NCBI RefSeq assembly: GCF_008727875.1
Contig: NZ_VTWS01000004.1
Coordinates: 248,001-312,000, forward strand
Length of the DNA stretch: 64,000 bases
Source: Larkinella humicola
Lineage (GTDB): Bacteria; Bacteroidota; Bacteroidia; Cytophagales; Spirosomataceae
Reading direction: 5' to 3'
The translations under genes were made by a program, and so were the position numbers. Below the pieces are notes generated by a model, which saw only the letters and a list, made by a program, of their open reading frames with translations, was not told the origin of the DNA and made no database searches. Position 1 is the stretch's first letter, and each line of letters begins with the position of its first letter. Positions 50,728 through 58,837 of the stretch are shown in pieces.

Positions 50728-51719
50728 TAAACCAAGCCTTCTTTCAGCAGATCGTGGAGGTGGATGAAGCCTTTGATTTGGTTATCGACGGCGACAATCA
50801 ACTGCGTAATGCTCCGATCCTGCATCATTTTGAGGGCGTGCGTCGCGTATTCGTCGGGGTCGATGGACAGGGGCGAAGGGGTCATGATGTCGCAGGCCCG
50901 CAGATGCCCGAGGTCCAGCGTATCGAAGCGATTGAGCATCCGTCGCAAATCACCGTCGGTGACAATACCCGCCAGTTGACCGTTTTCGTCGGCGACGGCG
51001 GTGGCTCCCAGCCGTTTCGAGGTCATCTCGATAATCACTTCGTGAACCGTCGCGTTGAGAGGAACGGTCGGAATTTCGTGATGTGGATAAATATCACTAA
51101 CTTTTAGGTACAGCTTTTTGCCCAATGACCCGCCGGGGTGGAAACGGGCAAAGTCCTGACTGGTAAATCCCCGGGCGTTGAGGAGGCTAACGGCCAGCGC
51201 ATCGCCGAGTGCGAGGGCCACGGTGGTGCTGGTGGTCGGAACCAGATTGAGCGGGTCGGCTTCCTGTTCGGCATAGGCTTTCAGAACAAAATCGGCCTGT
51301 ACGCAGAGGTAGGAGCTGGTTTGGGAAGCCAGTGCGATCAATTTGGCACCGGTTCGTTTTAAAAGCGGCACCAGAACTTTAATTTCGGGGGTGTTCCCGC
51401 TTTTGGAGATGCAAATCACCACATCGTTGGCCTGAATCATTCCCAGGTCGCCGTGAATCGCGTCGGCTGCGTGCATAAAAAGCGAGGGCGTGCCGGTGGA
51501 ATTGAGAGTGGCAACAATTTTTTGTCCGATTATTGCACTCTTTCCAATCCCGGTGACCACGACTCGACCGGAAGTTTGCAGAATCGTTTCAACGATTTGC
51601 TCAAATTGGTCGTCGATGCAGTCCATCGCCTGCCGAATGGCTTCCGACTCAGCCAGCAGCACATTTCGGGCGGTAGACTGAATATTTTTTTTAACTAATT
51701 TCAATGTTGCTTTTGTCAA
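50727..51719 (-). CDS. kdsD: KpsF/GutQ-type arabinose-5-phosphate isomerase
   Basis: 330 residues if started at TTG 51719. SIS domain with GRVVVTGIGKSAIIGQK and HAADAIHGDLGMI, then ISKSGNTPEIKVLVPLL; two CBS domains follow from about residue 205 (VPLNATVHEVIIEM, ITQLIVAVDNQIKGFIHL). It makes arabinose-5-phosphate for Kdo and lipopolysaccharide. No ATG is available near the start: TTG 51719 or TTG 51707 are the choices, and a TATCTTTG element 27 bases upstream fits either. It could be the CBS-type sugar-phosphate isomerase acting on another sugar, but Kdo supply is the usual role. Confidence 0.88.
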   Translation of the reverse strand: MTKATLKLVKKNIQSTARNVLLAESEAIRQAMDCIDDQFEQIVETILQTSGRVVVTGIGKSAIIGQKIVATLNSTGTPSLFMHAADAIHGDLGMIQANDVVICISKSGNTPEIKVLVPLLKRTGAKLIALASQTSSYLCVQADFVLKAYAEQEADPLNLVPTTSTTVALALGDALAVSLLNARGFTSQDFARFHPGGSLGKKLYLKVSDIYPHHEIPTVPLNATVHEVIIEMTSKRLGATAVADENGQLAGIVTDGDLRRMLNRFDTLDLGHLRACDIMTPSPLSIDPDEYATHALKMMQDRSITQLIVAVDNQIKGFIHLHDLLKEGLV

Positions 51720-51745
51720 TCGGTTTTTGACTAATTTTATAAAGG

Positions 51746-51753
51746 CAAAGATA
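51746..51753 (-). promoter_or_regulatory. TAnnTTTG -7 element for kdsD
   Basis: TATCTTTG on the minus strand. It helps fix the start of kdsD, since the message would begin near 51739 and no ATG lies close downstream in frame. Confidence 0.45.
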
Positions 51754-51791
51754 CAACCAAATAAAGTGTAGTAACCTTCCGCAATTTTGAG

Positions 51792-54002
51792 ATGACGACG
51801 ACGCAGTTAGATCCATCGGTGCAGGTATCTCTAAAAGAGAAGCTAAAAGATATATTCGGATTCAGCCAATTCCGGGGCGACCAGGAAGCCATTATCCACA
51901 ATATTCTGGCAGGGATCAATTCATTTGTAATTATGCCTACTGGAGCTGGCAAATCCCTGTGCTACCAGCTTCCGGCCATTTCCTCAGAGGGAACGGCCAT
52001 TGTCATTTCTCCCCTGATTGCCCTGATGAAAAACCAGGTCGATCAAATGAATGCCTTTGGTATCAACGCCCAGTTTCTGAATTCGACGCTGAGCAAGGCG
52101 GAGATGAACAAAGTCAAGAAAGATACCCTGAACGGTACGCTGAAACTGCTTTACATCGCCCCCGAATCGCTGACGAAAGAAGAAAACCTCGACTTTCTGA
52201 AGAAAGCCAACATCTCGTTCGTGGCCATCGACGAAGCGCACTGTATTTCGGAATGGGGCCACGATTTCCGGCCTGAATACCGCAAAATCCGGGGCATCAT
52301 CGACAACATTGGGAATCTGCCGGTGATTGCTTTGACAGCCACAGCAACGCCGAAAGTGCAGTTGGACATCCAGAAAAACCTGCAAATGGAGGATGCCCAC
52401 ATCTACAAAACGTCCTTCAATCGCAAGAATCTTTACTACGAAATTCGCCCGAAAGCCGACGCGAAAAAGCAGCTCATCCGCTACATCAAGAACAACAAAG
52501 GCAAGTCAGGCATTGTCTATTGCCTGAGCCGGAAAATGGTGGAAGAGATTGCAGAGTTGCTGAATGTCAACGACATCAAGGCGCTGCCGTATCATGCCGG
52601 GCTGGATTCGCAGACGCGGATGCACAACCAGGATGCCTTCCTGAACGAAGATGTGGATGTGGTGGTGGCTACGATTGCGTTTGGTATGGGCATCGACAAA
52701 CCAGACGTCCGGTTTGTGATTCACTACGACGCGCCCAAGTCGCTGGAAGGCTACTACCAGGAAACCGGTCGGGCGGGTCGCGACGGGCTGGAAGGCAACT
52801 GTCTGATGTTCTACAGCATCGATGACATTGTTAAACTGGAGAAATTCAACAAAGACAAGTCGGTTACGGAACGCGACAACGCCAAACACCTGCTCATGGA
52901 AATGGTGTCGTATGCGAATCTGGGCGTCTGCCGTCGTCGGCAACTGTTGAGTTATTTCGGGGAATACCAGGACAAGGACTGCGGATTCTGCGATAATTGC
53001 ATGAAACCGACTGAGAAGTTTAAAGCCCAGGACGAGATTGTGCTGGCGCTTCAGGCGGTTTTGCAAACCGATCATCGCTTCGATGCCGCCCACCTTGCCG
53101 ATGTGCTGACCGGTACTGAAAACCAGTATATTACGAGTTATGAGCACCATAAACTCGACGTTTACGGTAAGGGCAAAGAGTTCAACGAAAGCGTTGAATT
53201 CTGGTGTTCGCTCATCCGGCAGATTACGATTTATGGGTATCTGGATAAAGATGTCGACAACTACGGCGTCCTGAAACTGTCGGCCAAAGGGCAACACTAC
53301 ATCGAGGATCCGTATTCCATCACCTTGTCGAAAGATCACAACTACGAGATCGACGAGGAAAAGGCCGAGGACGAAGACAAGGACAGCGGCATGTCGTCGG
53401 GCAGTGCCTACGACGAAGCCCTGTTGGGTCTGCTCAAAGCCCTGCGGAAGAAAATCGCCAAAGAAAAGAACCTGCCCCCGTATGTCATTTTCCAGGATCC
53501 GTCGATGGAGGAAATGGCAACGACCTACCCGACCACGCGGGAAGAAATGGCCCAGATCAATGGGGTCGGCATGGGGAAAGTGGTGAAATTTGGCAAACCG
53601 TTCATCGACCTGATTGCCAAATACGTTGAAGAAAACGACATCGAAACGGCGAAGGATGTCGTGGTGAAGTCGATGGTCAACAAGTCGAAGGTCAAGATTT
53701 TCATCATTCAGCAGATCGACCGGAAGGTGGATCTGGAGGAAATCTCGGAGTCGAAAGGCCTGACGATGGAAGATTTGATTGAAGAAATCGAACACATCTG
53801 TTATTCGGGAACGCGTCTGAATCTGGATTATTACATCAACCAGATCATGGACAGCGACCGGCAGGACGATATTTACGACTACTTCATGCGGGCCGAAACC
53901 GACAACATCGGGGTGGCCATGCGGGAGTTTGCCAACGACGATTATTCAGAAGAAGAATTGCGGTTAATGCGTATCAAGTTTTTATCGGAAGTAGCTAATT
54001 AA
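51792..54002 (+). CDS. recQ: ATP-dependent DNA helicase RecQ
   Basis: 736 residues. Motif I MPTGAGKSLCYQL, DEAH box IDEAHCISEWGHDFRP, motif VI ETGRAGRDGLEG; the RecQ-Ct zinc site CRRRQLLSYFGE-x-C-GFCDNC; an HRDC domain near 545-625; and about 110 extra C-terminal residues rich in acidic helices, common in Bacteroidota RecQ. It unwinds recombination intermediates and works with RecF, encoded 39 kb away. Confidence 0.94.
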   Translation: MTTTQLDPSVQVSLKEKLKDIFGFSQFRGDQEAIIHNILAGINSFVIMPTGAGKSLCYQLPAISSEGTAIVISPLIALMKNQVDQMNAFGINAQFLNSTLSKAEMNKVKKDTLNGTLKLLYIAPESLTKEENLDFLKKANISFVAIDEAHCISEWGHDFRPEYRKIRGIIDNIGNLPVIALTATATPKVQLDIQKNLQMEDAHIYKTSFNRKNLYYEIRPKADAKKQLIRYIKNNKGKSGIVYCLSRKMVEEIAELLNVNDIKALPYHAGLDSQTRMHNQDAFLNEDVDVVVATIAFGMGIDKPDVRFVIHYDAPKSLEGYYQETGRAGRDGLEGNCLMFYSIDDIVKLEKFNKDKSVTERDNAKHLLMEMVSYANLGVCRRRQLLSYFGEYQDKDCGFCDNCMKPTEKFKAQDEIVLALQAVLQTDHRFDAAHLADVLTGTENQYITSYEHHKLDVYGKGKEFNESVEFWCSLIRQITIYGYLDKDVDNYGVLKLSAKGQHYIEDPYSITLSKDHNYEIDEEKAEDEDKDSGMSSGSAYDEALLGLLKALRKKIAKEKNLPPYVIFQDPSMEEMATTYPTTREEMAQINGVGMGKVVKFGKPFIDLIAKYVEENDIETAKDVVVKSMVNKSKVKIFIIQQIDRKVDLEEISESKGLTMEDLIEEIEHICYSGTRLNLDYYINQIMDSDRQDDIYDYFMRAETDNIGVAMREFANDDYSEEELRLMRIKFLSEVAN

Positions 54003-54115
54003 GTTAAGAGTGAAGAGTGAAGAGTGAAGACGGGGCCGCCCGTGCGGTTGGCTGACGGATTAAACCGCAGTGTAACGTTCTAACTCTTAACTCTTAACTC
54101 TTAACTCTTAACTCA
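54003..54115. repeat. Low-complexity inverted repeat with heptamer arms
   Basis: Left arm has three AGAGTGA heptamers (54007-54030), right arm about four to five TAACTCT heptamers (54080-54114). GTTAAGAGT at 54003 pairs with ACTCTTAAC. It fills the recQ-purD gap. The arms have drifted to slightly different units while keeping complementarity. Confidence 0.75.
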
Positions 54116-54119
54116 GAGA

Positions 54120-55409
54120 ATGAATATACTCATACTTGGATCGGGCGGAAGGGAACACGCATTTGCCTGGAAAATAGCGCAAAGTCCACTGTGTAGCACG
54201 TTGTTTGTCGCACCCGGTAATGCCGGAACCGCCCTGGTCGCCACCAATTTGCCGATTGCCTTCAACGATGCCGATGCCATCGCGGAGGCCATTCAACAAC
54301 ACCAAATCGATTTGCTGATTATTGGCCCGGAAGAACCGCTCGTGAAAGGGCTGGTCGATACGCTGCGGACTCGAAAAAATCTGGAAAAACTGCGGATTGT
54401 CGGACCGGATCAACGCGGAGCCCAACTCGAAGGCAGCAAGGATTTTTCAAAGCAATTCATGCAGCGGCACGGTATTCCGACGGCGGCATCGCGGACGTTT
54501 ACCGCTGAAACGCTGGAAGAAGGGCTGGCGTATCTGGACACGCATCAACTGCCGGTGGTGTTGAAAGCCGACGGTCTGGCGGCCGGAAAAGGCGTTATCA
54601 TTGCCGAATCCATTGCCGAAGCCCGGGCGGTATTGACCGATATGCTGACCGGCGGACGATTTGGCGAAGCCGGAAATAAAGTCGTTGTCGAGCAATTCCT
54701 GAAAGGCATTGAGTTGTCGGTCTTTGTGTTGACCGATGGCGTCAACTACAAAATTCTGCCCGAAGCCAAAGATTACAAGCGCATCGGCGAGGGCGACACC
54801 GGCCCGAATACCGGCGGTATGGGGGCCGTTTCCCCCGTAAAATTTGCCACGGCCAAGTTTTTAAATAAAGTCGAAGAAAAAATTGTCAAGCCTACATTGG
54901 CGGGTTTGCGAAAGGAAGAGATTCGCTATCAGGGCTTTATCTTTGTCGGTTTGATCAATGTTAAAGAAGAACCCTACGTCATTGAATACAATGCCCGGAT
55001 GGGCGACCCGGAAACGGAAGTCGTGCTGCCGCGGATTCAGAATGATTTTGTAGAGTTGATGGTGGCAACCGCCGACGGCGAACTGGATAAAATTCAGCTT
55101 CTGATCTCCCCACAAACGGCCGTCACCACCGTCGTTGTGTCGGGGGGCTACCCGGATGCATACGAGAAAGGCAAGTCGATCACCGAACTCACGATGCTGG
55201 ACGACGTAACGGCTTTTCATGCCGGAACCAAACCGGGTTTCAACGGCCACGTGCTGACCGACGGGGGCCGCGTGCTGGCATTGACGGCCGTCGCCAATTC
55301 ACTCGAAAATGCCGTGATGAAGTCGCAGAAAGCGGCCCGCGCGGTGCAGTTCGAAGGAAAATACTACCGGAAAGATATTGGGTTGGATTTGATTCGCTAC
55401 CAGGATTAA
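54120..55409 (+). CDS. purD: Phosphoribosylamine--glycine ligase
   Basis: 429 residues, full-length GARS. N-terminal ILGSGGREHAFAWKIAQSP, ATP-grasp with VLKADGLAAGKGVIIAE, GMGAVSPV and the metal site YVIEYNARMGDPETEVVLPR. Second step of de novo purine synthesis. Not in a pur operon here; ends at a clear terminator. Confidence 0.95.
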   Translation: MNILILGSGGREHAFAWKIAQSPLCSTLFVAPGNAGTALVATNLPIAFNDADAIAEAIQQHQIDLLIIGPEEPLVKGLVDTLRTRKNLEKLRIVGPDQRGAQLEGSKDFSKQFMQRHGIPTAASRTFTAETLEEGLAYLDTHQLPVVLKADGLAAGKGVIIAESIAEARAVLTDMLTGGRFGEAGNKVVVEQFLKGIELSVFVLTDGVNYKILPEAKDYKRIGEGDTGPNTGGMGAVSPVKFATAKFLNKVEEKIVKPTLAGLRKEEIRYQGFIFVGLINVKEEPYVIEYNARMGDPETEVVLPRIQNDFVELMVATADGELDKIQLLISPQTAVTTVVVSGGYPDAYEKGKSITELTMLDDVTAFHAGTKPGFNGHVLTDGGRVLALTAVANSLENAVMKSQKAARAVQFEGKYYRKDIGLDLIRYQD

Positions 55410-55425
55410 TCCGACACCTCTTTAC

Positions 55426-55458
55426 AAAAAAACCGCCCCAAAGTGGGGCGGTTTTTTT
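55426..55458 (+). terminator. Intrinsic terminator after purD
   Basis: AACCGCCCC/GGGGCGGTT stem (55431-55453) with an AAAGT loop, A run before and seven T after; usable in both directions. Confidence 0.85.
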
Positions 55459-55469
55459 GTTGCCTTTCA

Positions 55470-55518
55470 GCTAGCTTCAGGCCTTTCTTCTGATCAGATA
55501 AATGTCCTGAAGCTAGCT
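55470..55518. repeat. Inverted repeat AGCTAGCTTCAGG
   Basis: Perfect 13-base arms (55470-55482, 55506-55518) with a 23-base loop between purD and the S10 gene. Nothing coding. It could be the terminator hairpin of the S10 operon read on the minus strand, though no U run follows. Confidence 0.6.
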
Positions 55519-55565
55519 ACTATGAATTGAAGTCAGTTGATGGGTTGAATAAAACCGCTTCAACC

Positions 55566-57137
55566 TCAATACTTCGCAGGTTGATTGGGCTTCGGTGTTG
55601 ATTTTTTGATGAAATTCCGAATGTCCTCGTTGGACGTCACCAGATCCTCCTGACGCAGATACATCATGTGGCCGCTCCGGTAGCCTTTCCAGTCCATCCG
55701 GGTTTTGAGTTTTCCGCTGGGGTCCATCTGCCACATATTATACTGGGCATTGAAGTAATCGCAGGCCCCGTCGTAATAGCCGGATTGGACCAGCAGATGC
55801 AGGTACGGATTCTGGGCCATCGCCTGCCGCAGGTTTTCGCCTGACCGGTCGGCGTTCTGCCCCGCGCGATCCCAGGGATGCACCGGCCCGAACATGTAGT
55901 ATTTCAGGTCAGTTTTGTAGTTCAGGAATTCCCGGAAATAGTAGTTGATGGGAGCGGCAAACGAGTGCAGCCAGGACGTCAGCTCCGGGGAATAATCCGG
56001 ACGCTCGCCCGCATCTTCCCGGTCGATCCCCAGATAGCGCGAATCCAGCCGACCAACGGTATGGCCTTTGTCGCGTAGCAACTCCTTCCAGAAGAAAGAC
56101 GCCGGAATGTCCATGTTATGCTCCAGCACCACTTTTTCCGACAAACCGGAATAGCGGGCGACTTTGGCGGCAATCTGCTTTTTCTTCTGCGGGTCCAGAA
56201 AACCGCCCATCGTCAGCGCCGGAATAAACTCATTGATGGTAAATTGCTCCACTTCCGGCAGCATGGCCGTCAGGTCTTTCTTTTGCAGGTCGTCGGGCAG
56301 CACTTTGTGATACCAGGCCGTGGCCGCATAAAAAGGCAGCATGTTGGCAGCCGCCACTGGTCCGGACCGTTCGATCCCCAGATCCGTCGGTGACACCAGA
56401 ATCACGCCGTTGAGGTACATCCAGTTGGCATTTTGCAACTCCAGTGCCAGGCCCGAAACCCGCGTGGTTCCGTAGCTTTCGCCAATGAGGTATTTGGGCG
56501 ATGGCCAGCGGTTTTTGCGGCTTACGAAGGTGTTCAGCCATTCGGCCAAATATTTGATGTCGGAATTGACCCCGAAAAACTTCGAGCGGGGCACGTCCTT
56601 GCTGGCCGGGCGGGAATAGCCCGTGTTGACCGGATCGATGTAGACGATGTCGGCCACGTCCAGAATGGAGTTGGGATTGTCTTTGAGCGTGTACGGCTGC
56701 AACGGATAACCTTCGCTGTCGATGTTCAGCAATTTAGGCCCCGTATAGGCCAGGTGCATCCACACCGATGCGGTTCCCGGCCCCCCGTTGAACGAAATGA
56801 CCAGCGGGCGCGTGGTGCGGTCTTTCACATCCGACCGTTCGTAGTAGGTATAAAACACCCCAGCAATGGGCTTGCCCTCTTCGTCCCAAACCGGTTGTGT
56901 TCCCACCATCGCCGTATAAGGCACTTTGACGCCCTTGATCGTAACGGTATGCGATGTCGTTATGGTGGAGTCCATCGGGAGCCTCAAATCATTGGGGCCG
57001 GGTTTGGCCGAAGGCGCACCCGCTGGCCGGGGAGTGGTTTCCGCAGCCGCCGGTGGCGGACCGCCCTGTCGGCGTTGCGCAAAAGACAAGGAACCCGTGG
57101 TAACGGCCAGCAGGAGTAAAACTACAATTCGTTTCAT
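55566..57137 (-). CDS. S10 serine carboxypeptidase-like peptidase, copy 1
   Basis: 523 residues with a signal peptide (VTTGSLSFAQ), then a Pro/Ala-rich stretch (residues 22-48) absent from its neighbour. S10 fold: FNGGPGTASVWMHL, DPVNTGYSRP, nucleophile Ser221 in GESYGTTR, Asp in YYDGACDYFN and His in RSGHMMYLR. The family removes C-terminal amino acids from peptides; bacterial members of this size are periplasmic or lipoprotein-like. Paired with a close paralogue 34 bases upstream, the two being probably one operon. Confidence 0.88.
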   Translation of the reverse strand: MKRIVVLLLLAVTTGSLSFAQRRQGGPPPAAAETTPRPAGAPSAKPGPNDLRLPMDSTITTSHTVTIKGVKVPYTAMVGTQPVWDEEGKPIAGVFYTYYERSDVKDRTTRPLVISFNGGPGTASVWMHLAYTGPKLLNIDSEGYPLQPYTLKDNPNSILDVADIVYIDPVNTGYSRPASKDVPRSKFFGVNSDIKYLAEWLNTFVSRKNRWPSPKYLIGESYGTTRVSGLALELQNANWMYLNGVILVSPTDLGIERSGPVAAANMLPFYAATAWYHKVLPDDLQKKDLTAMLPEVEQFTINEFIPALTMGGFLDPQKKKQIAAKVARYSGLSEKVVLEHNMDIPASFFWKELLRDKGHTVGRLDSRYLGIDREDAGERPDYSPELTSWLHSFAAPINYYFREFLNYKTDLKYYMFGPVHPWDRAGQNADRSGENLRQAMAQNPYLHLLVQSGYYDGACDYFNAQYNMWQMDPSGKLKTRMDWKGYRSGHMMYLRQEDLVTSNEDIRNFIKKSTPKPNQPAKY

Positions 57138-57171
57138 GTTTTGTTGGGGTTATAAAATCAAGTAGTTCGGT

Positions 57172-58659
57172 TTAGTATTTGGCGGGTTGGTCCGGTTTTG
57201 GCAAGGTTTTTTTGACGAATTCGCGAATGTCTTCGGTTGAGGTGGCGAGGTCTTCGTCACGCAGGTACATCATGTGACCGCCCCGGTAGCCTTTCCATTG
57301 CAGGCGGTTTTTCAGTTTGCCGCTCGGGTCCATGTTCCAGAGGTTGTATTTGGCATTGAAATAATCAGTCGCGCCGTCGTAATAGCCCGATTGAATCATC
57401 ACGTGGAGATACGGATTCTGGGCCACGGCTTGCCGGAGGTTTTCGCCCGTCCGGTCGGTGTTCTGCCCGGCGCGATCCCACTGCCCGGTTTGGCCGGAAA
57501 TGAAATACTTGAGGTCGGTTTTGTAGTTCAGTTTTTCGCGCAGGTAGTAATTGATGGCGGGTGTGAACGAATGTTTCCAGGAATCATACTCAGCCGCATA
57601 GTCGGGCCGCTCGCCCGCGCCCTGCCGGTCGATTCCCAGATACCGCGAATCGAGCCGACCTATCGTGAAGCCTTTATCCCGCAACAGTTCTTTCCAGTAA
57701 AAAGACGAAGGAACCGCCAGATTGTGTTCGAGCACCACCTTCTCCGACAAACCGGAATACCGGGCAATTTTAGCCGCCATCTGCTTTCTTTTTTCCGGCT
57801 CCAGAAAACCGCCTTTGACGATGGCCGGTGTCAATTCATTGATGGTAAACTGTTCGACTTCCGGCAGAATGGCATCCAGATCTTTCTGCTGCAAATCGGT
57901 GGGCAACACCTTGTGGTACCAGGCCGTGGCGGCATAATACGGGAGCATGTTGGCAGCGGCTACCGGCCCTTTCCGGTCGATGCCCAAATCGGTCGGTGAC
58001 ACCAGAATCACGCCGTTCAAGTACATCCAATTGGCATTTTGCAACTCCAGCGCCAAGCCCGAAACCCGCGTCGTTCCGTAGCTTTCGCCGATGAGGTATT
58101 TGGGCGACGGCCAGCGGTTTTTGCGGCTCACAAACATATTGAGCCACTCGGCCAGGTATTTGATGTCGGCATTGACGCCAAAAAACTTCGACCTCGGAAT
58201 CGAATCATTGACGGGCCGCGAAAAACCGGTGTTGACGGGTTCGACATACACAATGTCGGCCACATCCAGAATGGAATGCGGATTGTCCGTGACGCCGTAC
58301 GGCTGAACGGGGTAACCTTCGCTGTCGACTTTGACGCGCTTGGGACCGGTGTAGCCGATGTGCATCCAGCAGGAAGCTGCGCCCGGCCCACCGTTGAAGG
58401 AAATGAACAGGGGCCGCGTCGTCCGGTCGGTCACATCGGAACGTTCGTAGTAGACGTAAAACAAACTGGCGATGGGCTTGCCGTTTTCATCATAAACCGG
58501 TTGCGTTCCGGCGGTTGCTTTGTAGGGAACTACTTTGCCTTTAATGGTAACCTGATCGGTGGTCGTTACGGCCGCATCCAGTTTCAGCATGCGGTTTTGG
58601 GCAAAGGAAGAAAGGGTAGTCAGAAAGCACGCCCAGAAGAGGGGAGCAAGGTATTTCAT
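57172..58659 (-). CDS. S10 serine carboxypeptidase-like peptidase, copy 2
   Basis: 495 residues with a signal peptide (FLTTLSSFAQ). Same order of motifs: FNGGPGAASCWMH, EPVNTGFSRP, Ser193 in GESYGTTR, then YYDGATDYFN and GGHMMYLRDED for Asp and His. By eye it is about three-quarters identical to copy 1, so this is a tandem duplication. It starts the minus-strand pair; a 37-base inverted repeat lies between it and the TPR-gluzincin gene. Confidence 0.88.
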   Translation of the reverse strand: MKYLAPLFWACFLTTLSSFAQNRMLKLDAAVTTTDQVTIKGKVVPYKATAGTQPVYDENGKPIASLFYVYYERSDVTDRTTRPLFISFNGGPGAASCWMHIGYTGPKRVKVDSEGYPVQPYGVTDNPHSILDVADIVYVEPVNTGFSRPVNDSIPRSKFFGVNADIKYLAEWLNMFVSRKNRWPSPKYLIGESYGTTRVSGLALELQNANWMYLNGVILVSPTDLGIDRKGPVAAANMLPYYAATAWYHKVLPTDLQQKDLDAILPEVEQFTINELTPAIVKGGFLEPEKRKQMAAKIARYSGLSEKVVLEHNLAVPSSFYWKELLRDKGFTIGRLDSRYLGIDRQGAGERPDYAAEYDSWKHSFTPAINYYLREKLNYKTDLKYFISGQTGQWDRAGQNTDRTGENLRQAVAQNPYLHVMIQSGYYDGATDYFNAKYNLWNMDPSGKLKNRLQWKGYRGGHMMYLRDEDLATSTEDIREFVKKTLPKPDQPAKY

Positions 58660-58731
58660 GATGTGATGGGTTAAAAGGACTGATTTTTAGGTATTACTGG
58701 TTCAGGACTTATGTCTGATAATTCTATCACC

Positions 58732-58829
58732 CTTTCGCTTTTGCCCCTAAATCCCCTAAAGGGGACTTTTGCATCCGGATTAAGCTGCGTCCAAGTCCCC
58801 TTTAGGGGATTTAGGGGCAAAAGCGAAAG
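58732..58829. repeat. 37-bp perfect inverted repeat
   Basis: Arms 58732-58768 and 58793-58829 are perfectly complementary over 37 bases with a 24-base loop; each arm contains the palindrome CCCCTAAAGGGG. It has the same style as the CCCCCAACCCCCT hairpins but a different unit. It lies nine bases beyond the stop of the TPR-gluzincin gene and would end that transcript. Confidence 0.85.
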
Positions 58830-58837
58830 TCCTGTGT

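Noticed and set aside
52506-53795. 429-codon open frame antisense to recQ
   Set aside because: recQ motifs are complete on the plus strand and the antisense product is a His/Phe/Val-rich shadow.
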